A stretch of 7,990 nucleotides of DNA from an uncultured Selenomonadales bacterium. GTDB lineage: Bacteria; Bacillota; Negativicutes; Selenomonadales; Selenomonadaceae. The position numbers and the translations under genes are program-made. The notes beneath the pieces are model-generated. The model saw only the letters and a program-made list of their open reading frames with translations. It made no database searches and was not told where the DNA came from. The DNA is taken from the NCBI GenBank assembly GCA_946543495.1, contig CAMNLS010000048.1, positions 1-7,990 of the forward strand, given 5' to 3'. This document shows, piece by piece, positions 1-4,408 of this stretch; the first letter of the stretch is position 1, and each line of letters begins with the position of its first letter.

Positions 1-296
1 ATCTTTGGTGCTTGGACAATCCAATCGCCAACGGAATTTATAATTGCGGCACGGGGCACGCGCACACCTTCAACGACGTGGCGAAGGCGATGATTGAGTC
101 AATGCATTCTAGGATGCGGACGACTTATTGCGAATTCCCCGACGAACTGCGCGGCAAGTATCAGAGCTTCACCGAAGCCGACATGAAGAAACTTACTGCG
201 GCGGGTTACAAGGGAGGCTTTACGAATTTTGTTATCGCCGTCGATGAGTATTGCAAGTTCTTGGAGGCGGGCAGCTATTACGTGCTTGGGAGATAG
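1..296 (+). CDS. hldD: ADP-L-glycero-D-manno-heptose 6-epimerase, C-terminal part (5' end outside window)
   Basis: Only the last ~98 residues are present; the frame is open to the left edge (in-frame codons from base 3), so the gene is cut by the window and not broken. HldD converts ADP-D-glycero-manno-heptose to the L-glycero form, the last cytoplasmic step in making the heptose precursor of the LPS inner core. The visible part matches the end of this extended SDR family: GIYNCGTG, where E. coli has GIFNLGTG; then FPDELRGKYQSFTEAD, where E. coli has FPDKLKGRYQAFTQAD; then AAGY and a closing DEYCKFL. The N-terminal NAD-binding motif and the catalytic residues lie outside the window. The TAG stop is 5 bases before the next start codon, so co-transcription with the exported nitroreductase is likely. 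The gene implies a heptose-containing LPS and hence an outer membrane. Confidence 0.88.
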   Translation, partial: LWCLDNPIANGIYNCGTGHAHTFNDVAKAMIESMHSRMRTTYCEFPDELRGKYQSFTEADMKKLTAAGYKGGFTNFVIAVDEYCKFLEAGSYYVLGR

Positions 297-301
297 AGAC
301 T

Positions 302-958
302 ATGAAAAAATTTTTATCGGCATTGGCGGCGACGTTGCTTATCACGTCAACGACTTCATTTGCCGCGCAGAGCGATATAACATTGCCGACAGTCGGAGCT
401 AAGAGCAATGAAGTTTCTGTAACGGAAGCCCTTCAGCAACGTAAAAGCAATAGAAACTTTATCGACAAGGACTTGACTGCCGCGCAGTTGTCGAAAATCC
501 TTTGGGCGGCGAACGGTATCAATCGCCCCGATGGCAAGCGCGTTAATCCTGCGGCGATGGGCGTTTATTCCGTCGAGGTCTACGCCGTCACACGCGAGGG
601 CATTTATCTTTACGACGCCGCCAATCATAAACTAAAACTCATTGCGGCGGGCGATTATCGTTCCGCCACGACGACAGGTCAAAGCTTCGTGAGCAAGGCG
701 GCAGTTAATCTGGTTTACGTCGAGACGCCTGACGCTTGGAAAAGTGCAAGACACGCTCCGCCGCCGCGTGAAAGGCAAATCGCCTTCGCTAATGTGGCAG
801 TCGGCGCAATGGTTCAAAGCGTCGCGCTCATTGCCGAGACGGAAGGTTTAGGTAATTGCGTTCGCGGCTCAATCAATCGTGACGAGTTCAAAAAAATTGC
901 TGGGCTCTCCGCTGATAAAACTATTCTCCTGGCGCAGAGTGTCGGCTTCATAAATTAA
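302..958 (+). CDS. Exported nitroreductase-family flavoprotein (SagB-like)
   Basis: The 218-residue protein starts at ATG 302, where a GGGAG ribosome binding site (288-292) sits 9 bases upstream; a longer in-frame start at 251 would lie inside hldD and put 17 residues ahead of the signal peptide, so it is rejected. Residues 1-21 form a signal peptide (MKK, hydrophobic core, S-F-A cleavage box). The mature part has nitroreductase (PF00881) hallmarks: an Arg-rich FMN-phosphate site QQRKSNRNF (45-53), then LSKILWAANGINRPDG (63-78), typical of the SagB/ThcOx-like branch, and EGLGNCVRG (181-189) near the C-terminus. The family uses FMN and NAD(P)H or other donors; the substrate here is unknown. 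Export is odd for a flavin enzyme that usually draws on cytoplasmic NAD(P)H. It lies between hldD and two exported unknowns in one likely operon. The family is confident; the function is not. Confidence 0.85.
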   Translation: MKKFLSALAATLLITSTTSFAAQSDITLPTVGAKSNEVSVTEALQQRKSNRNFIDKDLTAAQLSKILWAANGINRPDGKRVNPAAMGVYSVEVYAVTREGIYLYDAANHKLKLIAAGDYRSATTTGQSFVSKAAVNLVYVETPDAWKSARHAPPPRERQIAFANVAVGAMVQSVALIAETEGLGNCVRGSINRDEFKKIAGLSADKTILLAQSVGFIN

Positions 959-976
959 AGTTCAGGAGGTGTTATC

Positions 977-1681
977 GTGTTCATCAAAAAGTTTTTCGGC
1001 GTGATTCTCTTGTTGGCAATGATGAGCTTGCCGCAAAGCGTTTCCGCAGAGAAGACTGACTGGTTCGACAGAAACTTTAACTTCCGCAATATCCGAACGA
1101 TTATAGTCTTTGAGGTGACGAGCAATCCGAATATGGGCTACGGCGACCCTATCACCCGACGTAACTTGCAAGATAATTTCGTTCAGAATGCGCAAAAGAA
1201 TCTTCGTTGCAACGTCATGACAGAGGCTGAAGCACGTCGAGCACTTAGCTACCAACTTAACATGGATTTAGATTCGCTTAATTATTCCAATCCAACGCAA
1301 GCCCGCTATGTCATCATGCAAAACGCCTACCGAATTGCAGATGCTTGGGTTACCGCTAACGTGGACGCGTGGGACGATCGTTCTTATGTCAAGCCCGGCT
1401 ATACAGTTTGGGAGCAACGCAGGGAAACTCGCGTCTATCGTGACCGACATGGCAACCGCCGAGAGGAAACGTATTATATTCAAGTTCCCGTGACTTATCC
1501 GCCGCAACGCGTGGACATATCAACAATTCAAATGACTATGCAAGTTTATGAATCAAGGCGCGGCGAAATGATTTTTGCTCGTAAGGACGTGCGCGACCGC
1601 GAAGACTATCAGGCGCAAAAGGGCATGTTCGGCAGGATTGGCAATTCATTCTTTGAGGACTTCGGCAAGAAGATTCGCTGA
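977..1681 (+). CDS. Exported protein of unknown function (234 aa)
   Basis: It starts at GTG 977, 6 bases after a strong AGGAGGT ribosome binding site (964-970). Residues 1-24 are a clear Sec signal peptide (MFIKKFF, Leu/Met-rich core, V-S-A before Glu25), with no lipobox cysteine, so a soluble periplasmic protein is expected. The mature part begins with a strand-like stretch, NIRTIIVFEVTS (38-49), followed by a helical region with NVMTEAEARRAL (79-90) and ADAWVTANVDAW (121-132). A Tyr/Arg-rich segment follows (about 137-172), including KPGYTVWEQRRETRVYRD and YYIQVPVTYPP. The order strand, helix with TEAEA, then beta segments loosely resembles small envelope proteins of the DUF4136/LpoB-like type, but I cannot place it in a family. 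It lies 18 bases after the nitroreductase and 20 before the next gene, so it probably belongs to the hldD operon. Confidence 0.8.
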   Translation: MFIKKFFGVILLLAMMSLPQSVSAEKTDWFDRNFNFRNIRTIIVFEVTSNPNMGYGDPITRRNLQDNFVQNAQKNLRCNVMTEAEARRALSYQLNMDLDSLNYSNPTQARYVIMQNAYRIADAWVTANVDAWDDRSYVKPGYTVWEQRRETRVYRDRHGNRREETYYIQVPVTYPPQRVDISTIQMTMQVYESRRGEMIFARKDVRDREDYQAQKGMFGRIGNSFFEDFGKKIR

Positions 1682-1701
1682 CATTTAAGGAGGTTTCGTT
1701 G

Positions 1702-2619
1702 ATGAAAAAATTTTTTGGCTTATGCGCGGCAGTGTTCTTGCTTTGCGCGGCGATTTTCCCTGCGAAGACGTTCGCGGCGGACGATCCGAATTCGGAAGGA
1801 ATAAAGGCTTTCCGCGAAGCATTGACAGCTGATTCTGATGACGTGGGCAGAATTTTCAGGCAAGATATTCTGTTTGCCTCTCCATTAGTTCAAGCCGAGT
1901 TGGATTTCTTTGGCACCGTCGAGAACAACGCTTTTAAGTCGACGGGCGATTTCACGCTTTGGATTGAAAATGAAGACGGCTCGACCACCGAAAAGACCAT
2001 TCCATTTTACCTTGTGCAGGACGGCAAGGACATGACGGTTTATTTCAAAGCGGAAAAGAAGTGGGAAAAGTTCACCGCCCCGACACTCGCCGCCGATGTT
2101 ATGGACATGATTGCTACGCCGACCGCCTCCGAGATTGAAGAAATAATCGACGACACCAAGGAAGTTACGATTCTGCAGGAAAACGATTATCGACGCATTA
2201 TGCTTGTCACGCTCGACGGCGATCGCATGGCTGATTCTTTCAAGACGAAGGCAGAAGAAAATCCCGATGCCACTGCTGATTCATTGCAAGAAGCTACTGT
2301 GAATTATTTTGATACCGCGTTGCGCAATGCAAATATCTGGTACATGTGGACGATAGACAAGCGCGATTGGCATAGTGTCGCTATGCAATATCATCTTTCG
2401 GGCGTCATTCAAGAATTGGCACGCGCCGCCCTCAATGACCCGAATCAAGTTTGGCCGGACGATTTAAGCCAACTCCTTGAAACCATTGCTTACTACAGCG
2501 AGATTCGCGCTTACACGACCTATCCTTCAGACCCCGCCGCTAAGAAGAAATTTGAAATCCCCAAGAACGTCCTCAAGGCTAAGAGCGTCGACAGCTTAAT
2601 GAACGCTACAACGAAATAA
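1702..2619 (+). CDS. Exported protein of unknown function (305 aa)
   Basis: I choose ATG 1702, 8 bases after AAGGAGG (1687-1693), over the adjacent in-frame TTG at 1699. Residues 1-25 are a signal peptide (MKKFFGL, Ala/Leu/Cys-rich core, T-F-A before Ala26). The Cys residues at 8 and 15 lie in the hydrophobic core without a lipobox, so a lipoprotein is unlikely. The mature part is acidic and has an alternating strand pattern in its first half (ELDFFGTV, DFTLWIENED, IPFYLVQDGKDMTVYF, KKWEKF at about 66-124) and helices later (LLETIAYYSEIRAYTTYPSD, 258-277). The first half resembles in outline the antiparallel sheet of LolA/LppX-type lipid-binding proteins, with a WYMWTIDKRDW segment (213-223) that could be a repeat of that pattern; this is speculation. 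It is the last gene of the operon, followed by a terminator 22 bases on. Confidence 0.78.
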   Translation: MKKFFGLCAAVFLLCAAIFPAKTFAADDPNSEGIKAFREALTADSDDVGRIFRQDILFASPLVQAELDFFGTVENNAFKSTGDFTLWIENEDGSTTEKTIPFYLVQDGKDMTVYFKAEKKWEKFTAPTLAADVMDMIATPTASEIEEIIDDTKEVTILQENDYRRIMLVTLDGDRMADSFKTKAEENPDATADSLQEATVNYFDTALRNANIWYMWTIDKRDWHSVAMQYHLSGVIQELARAALNDPNQVWPDDLSQLLETIAYYSEIRAYTTYPSDPAAKKKFEIPKNVLKAKSVDSLMNATTK

Positions 2620-2641
2620 AGAGCCGTGAGCTTAAAAGAAA

Positions 2642-2681
2642 AAGTCGGAGGCTTGCGAAAGTCTCCGGCTTAAAATTTTTT
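2642..2681 (+). terminator. Rho-independent terminator of the hldD operon
   Basis: A 13-bp stem pairs 2642-2654 with 2659-2671 completely, with two G-T pairs, around a GCGA tetraloop. AAAA and then six T (2676-2681) follow. It closes the 305-residue gene. The T-run ends two bases before the ribosome binding site of the next gene (AAAGGA, 2684-2689), leaving no room for a promoter between them. Confidence 0.85.
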
Positions 2682-2698
2682 AGAAAGGATATGATTAA

Positions 2699-3220
2699 AT
2701 GGAAATGTTAGAAGTCATGCGTTCGCGTAGGAGCGTGCGCCGCTACACTGAAGAAAAAATTTCCGACGAACAGTTAAAACAAATCGTGAGCGCGGCATTG
2801 CTTGCGCCGAGTGGTCATTCAAAGTATCCGTGTGAATTTATCGTCGTCAAGAATCGCGAACTACTCGAAAAGATGTCGCATTGCCGTAAAGGCGTCGCCA
2901 AGATGTTGGAGGGCGCGGCGGCGGCAGTCGTAGTCATTGCCGACAAAGATAAATCCGATACGTTCGTTGAGGATTCGTGCGTGGCGATGATGAGCATGGA
3001 GCTTTTAGCAACGTCGCTGGGCATAGGCAACTGCTGGATTCAAGTACGCAACCGCGAGGCGGAAGACGATTCAACGAGTGAAGAATATCTGCGCGGGCTT
3101 TTGAACTTCCCTGAAAACTTTGCTTGTCAATCAATTCTGTCATTGGGCTATCCTGCCAAACCGCCGCGTGCTCGTGAACTTGACAAGCTTAACTTCGACA
3201 AAGTATCTTACCGCGAATAA
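2699..3220 (+). CDS. Nitroreductase-family flavoprotein, cytoplasmic
   Basis: This 173-residue protein has no signal peptide and is a compact PF00881 nitroreductase. The FMN-phosphate site is RSRRSVRRYT (8-17). It is followed by LLAPSGHSKYPCEFIVV (34-50), which holds the usual PSG loop, and by EDSCVAMMSMELLATSLGIG (91-110) leading into NCW; the GxGxCW motif lies on the flavin. Near the end LSLGYPAKPPR (147-157) is the typical closing strand of the family. The length fits the short class of about 170 residues. Members reduce quinones, nitro compounds or enones with NAD(P)H; the natural substrate cannot be read from the sequence. ATG 2699 is preferred (AAAGGA 9 bases upstream); ATG 2705 and 2717 are in-frame alternatives. 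It shares only the superfold with the exported nitroreductase at 302. Transcription is puzzling because a terminator abuts its ribosome binding site. Confidence 0.88.
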   Translation: MEMLEVMRSRRSVRRYTEEKISDEQLKQIVSAALLAPSGHSKYPCEFIVVKNRELLEKMSHCRKGVAKMLEGAAAAVVVIADKDKSDTFVEDSCVAMMSMELLATSLGIGNCWIQVRNREAEDDSTSEEYLRGLLNFPENFACQSILSLGYPAKPPRARELDKLNFDKVSYRE

Positions 3221-3254
3221 TATTCCTTATTTCTTCTTCCGTACATAAAAGCCG

Positions 3255-3287
3255 AAAGCCCCTGCCAACGTAACGGCGGGGGCTTTT
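3255..3287. terminator. Bidirectional terminator between convergent genes
   Basis: A 12-bp stem pairs 3255-3266 with 3275-3286 (one G-T pair) around an 8-base loop. On the + strand it runs into TTTT and then AAGTTT; on the - strand it runs into CTTTCGGCTTTT. It lies 34 bases after the + strand nitroreductase and 5 bases before the stop of the - strand peptide gene, so it probably serves both. The T-tracts are moderate on either side. Confidence 0.8.
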
Positions 3288-3291
3288 AAGT

Positions 3292-3486
3292 TTAAACGTG
3301 GGGCGGATATTTTTTATCGTCGAGCTTATAATTTGAGTTGCCTGCCGCCGCCACCATGTCGAGTTCATCAAGTGACATTTCCTCGTTCATTGCGCGGCGT
3401 CGAAGTTTCAACTTCAACAGGAGACTATCCTTAACCTTGCTGAATTTTGAGAAATCCATTTGCGCAAAATTTTTTTCTAGCGTCAT
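3292..3486 (-). CDS. 64-residue peptide with a leader-like SLDELDMVAAAG motif
   Basis: The start is ATG at 3486, where AAGGAG (3495-3500) lies 8 bases upstream. An upstream in-frame GTG (3493-3495) overlaps that ribosome binding site and is rejected. The sequence opens with MTLEKNFAQMDFSKFSKVKD, continues with a strongly basic amphipathic stretch (SLLLKLKLRRR, 21-31), then MSLDELDMVAAAG (37-49), and ends with a 15-residue polar tail, NSNYKLDDKKYPPHV. The ELDMVAAAG stretch resembles the end of double-glycine or Nif11-type leader peptides (pattern LSxEELxxVAGG), but Ala-Ala-Ala-Gly replaces Gly-Gly and the tail has no Cys and one Ser. No modification enzyme, peptidase or exporter is in the window. 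It follows the sigma factor gene by 55 bases and may be co-transcribed with it. The coding call is good; a precursor-peptide role is only a hypothesis. Confidence 0.72.
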   Translation of the reverse strand: MTLEKNFAQMDFSKFSKVKDSLLLKLKLRRRAMNEEMSLDELDMVAAAGNSNYKLDDKKYPPHV

Positions 3487-3494
3487 CGTAATCA

Positions 3495-3500
3495 CTCCTT
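3495..3500 (-). promoter_or_regulatory. Ribosome binding site of the leader-like peptide gene
   Basis: AAGGAG on the - strand, 8 bases before ATG 3486. It overlaps the in-frame GTG at 3493-3495 and so decides in favour of the shorter 64-residue product. Confidence 0.8.
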
Positions 3501-3516
3501 AAAGTTCTTTATAAAG

Positions 3517-3545
3517 CTTATACGTTGCAGAGTGGAATTTGTTAC
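3517..3545 (-). promoter_or_regulatory. Possible promoter of the leader-like peptide gene
   Basis: On the - strand, GTAACA (3540-3545) is separated by 17 bases from TATAAG (3517-3522), with a start expected near 3510, just ahead of the ribosome binding site. The -35 overlaps the sigma factor stop codon. The match is fair (4/6 and 5/6 to the housekeeping consensus). The region is AT-rich and holds the palindrome CTTTATAAAG, so a chance match is possible. The gene could also be read from the sigma factor promoter. Confidence 0.35.
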
Positions 3546-4087
3546 ACGCCGCCCAAAATATTTTTTAACTTGCCGAGTGCGCGGTGAAGTGTGACGCGGA
3601 CATTGCTATCAGTCATTGATAAAAGTTCGGCGATTGTTCGAGTGTCTTGCTCGCCCCAATACCTAAGCTCAATGATTCGGCGTTCGCGTTCGCTAAGTTT
3701 ATCCAACGCCTTCAACAGTTCGCGGTTAGTTTCGCTGGCAATGATTTGAGTTTCTGGCTCTTCCTCGTCGGGCGCGGCAGGGTCGAAGAATTCTTCCCAC
3801 TCGGTCTCTTCCGATTTATCGCGGCGGCGGGTGTGGTCGATTATCGCATTGGTCGCGATACGGAAAAGCCACGTCGAGAAGGCAGCGCGGGCAGGGTCGT
3901 AGCTCTCAAGGTTCTCGTTCATCTTCATGAAAGTTATACTAACCACGTCATCAGCGTCCGCAGAATTTTTCAGCCGCGCATAGATGAAATTATAGACACG
4001 CGGGAAAAAATATTCGTACAGCTCCTCGAAAGCTTCTTCGTCAGTCGTAGCCCGCTGAGCCAGTAAGCTATAATAATTGTCCGTCAT
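3542..4087 (-). CDS. ECF-type sigma-70 family RNA polymerase sigma factor
   Basis: The 181-residue protein has the two-domain layout of extracytoplasmic-function sigma factors. Region 2 spans about residues 19-89: FEELYEYFFPRVYNFIYARL, then the core-binding and -10 recognition stretch DADDVVSITFMKMNENLESY (44-63), then FSTWLFRIATNAIIDHTRRR (70-89). An acidic linker (91-118) with runs of Glu/Asp follows, then region 4 with LSERERRIIELRYW (131-144) and the helix-turn-helix TIAELLSMTDSNVRVTLHRA (151-170). I choose ATG 4087, with AAGGCGG (4095-4101) 7 bases upstream; a longer GTG start at 4126 lacks a ribosome binding site and lies upstream of the predicted transcription start. No protein with a zinc-binding anti-sigma motif is encoded nearby. 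It is flanked by a small membrane protein gene upstream and the leader-like peptide gene downstream. The regulon is unknown. Confidence 0.9.
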   Translation of the reverse strand: MTDNYYSLLAQRATTDEEAFEELYEYFFPRVYNFIYARLKNSADADDVVSITFMKMNENLESYDPARAAFSTWLFRIATNAIIDHTRRRDKSEETEWEEFFDPAAPDEEEPETQIIASETNRELLKALDKLSERERRIIELRYWGEQDTRTIAELLSMTDSNVRVTLHRALGKLKNILGGV

Positions 4088-4094
4088 AGAGTTT

Positions 4095-4101
4095 CCGCCT
4101 T
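4095..4101 (-). promoter_or_regulatory. Ribosome binding site of the sigma factor gene
   Basis: AAGGCGG on the - strand, 7 bases before ATG 4087. No comparable site precedes the alternative GTG at 4126, so it supports the 181-residue form. Confidence 0.6.
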
Positions 4102-4116
4102 CCCAAAATTTTTCTG

Positions 4117-4145
4117 ATTCTATCACACACGCGCCGCTTTAACAA
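4117..4145 (-). promoter_or_regulatory. Likely promoter of the sigma factor gene
   Basis: On the - strand, TTGTTA (4140-4145) and TAGAAT (4117-4122) are separated by exactly 17 bases (4/6 and 5/6 matches to the housekeeping consensus). Transcription would start near 4110, giving a leader of about 23 bases before ATG 4087 and excluding the GTG start at 4126. The -35 overlaps the last codons of the upstream small membrane protein gene. Confidence 0.55.
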
Positions 4146-4333
4146 TGAAATTTTTTGGCGGAGCGTTTACGTTGACTAGCTTTAATCTTTTCTAAGACAT
4201 CGGGCGGAACTTCGTCTTCGGAAATTATTCGCGTCGAAGTCTTTTCTTGCAATGCTAAGTCGTGTCGTTCCTTGTCGAGAAATTTATAAGCCGCCGCCGC
4301 GCCGATAGCAGCTCCAATCAAAACGGGTATCAT
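4139..4333 (-). CDS. Small single-pass membrane protein (64 aa), unknown function
   Basis: It starts at ATG 4333, 7 bases after GGAGG (4341-4345); an in-frame TTG one codon earlier (4336) is too close to that site. Residues 2-16 form a short hydrophobic, Ala/Gly-rich segment (IPVLIGAAIGAAAAY) with a GxxxG spacing at Gly7 and Gly11, which suits helix packing in a membrane or an uncleaved anchor. The rest is a charged tail with EDEVPPDVLEKIKAS (39-53), a basic stretch KRSAKK and a C-terminal FHC. There is no anti-sigma zinc motif. It resembles the many small YtxH-like or glycine-zipper proteins only in outline, and I do not recognise a family. It lies 51 bases upstream of the sigma factor gene on the same strand, so a functional link is possible, although a separate promoter for the sigma factor overlaps its end. 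Confidence 0.68.
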   Translation of the reverse strand: MIPVLIGAAIGAAAAYKFLDKERHDLALQEKTSTRIISEDEVPPDVLEKIKASQRKRSAKKFHC

Positions 4334-4348
4334 CAAATCGCCTCCAAC

Positions 4349-4388
4349 AAAAAGGAACTAAGAACCAGATTCCCCAGTTCCTAGTTCC
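4349..4388 (-). terminator. Rho-independent terminator of glgB
   Basis: On the - strand a 12-bp stem (4377-4388 with 4354-4365, one A-C mismatch) encloses an 11-base loop and is followed by TTTTT (4349-4353). It begins 20 bases after the glgB stop. The T-run ends three bases before the GGAGG ribosome binding site of the next gene, so no promoter fits between them. One arm is built from the 7-bp tandem repeats listed separately. Confidence 0.7.
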
Positions 4389-4400
4389 CAGTTCCCAGTT
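4373..4400. repeat. Four tandem copies of a 7-bp repeat (CCCAGTT)
   Basis: Reading + strand, CCCAGTT occurs at 4373-4379, 4387-4393 and 4394-4400, with the variant CCTAGTT at 4380-4386: four exact-period heptamers, one substitution. A partial inverted copy (GGAACTA at 4354-4360) pairs with part of the array to form the glgB terminator. The array sits 8 bases past the glgB stop codon, outside any gene. Heptamer short tandem repeats are known in cyanobacteria; I cannot tell whether this is a family dispersed in this genome. Confidence 0.85.
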
Positions 4401-4408
4401 GCTACAAA

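Noticed and set aside
251..301. Longer N-terminus for the exported nitroreductase, starting at 251
   Set aside because: It would lie inside hldD and place 17 polar residues before a normal signal peptide; ATG 302 has its own ribosome binding site.
302..3486. RiPP cluster made of the SagB-like nitroreductase and the leader-like peptide
   Set aside because: The SagB-like protein is exported and sits in a different operon on the other strand, the peptide tail lacks Cys and is poor in Ser/Thr, and no YcaO-type cyclodehydratase is present, so azoline formation is not supported.
3647..4066. 139-residue open frame on the + strand
   Set aside because: It is the antisense shadow of the sigma factor gene, which has strong family motifs; the + frame has no ribosome binding site or recognisable domain.
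4354..4400. CRISPR-like repeat array
   Set aside because: The units are contiguous 7-bp copies with no spacers, which is a short tandem repeat.
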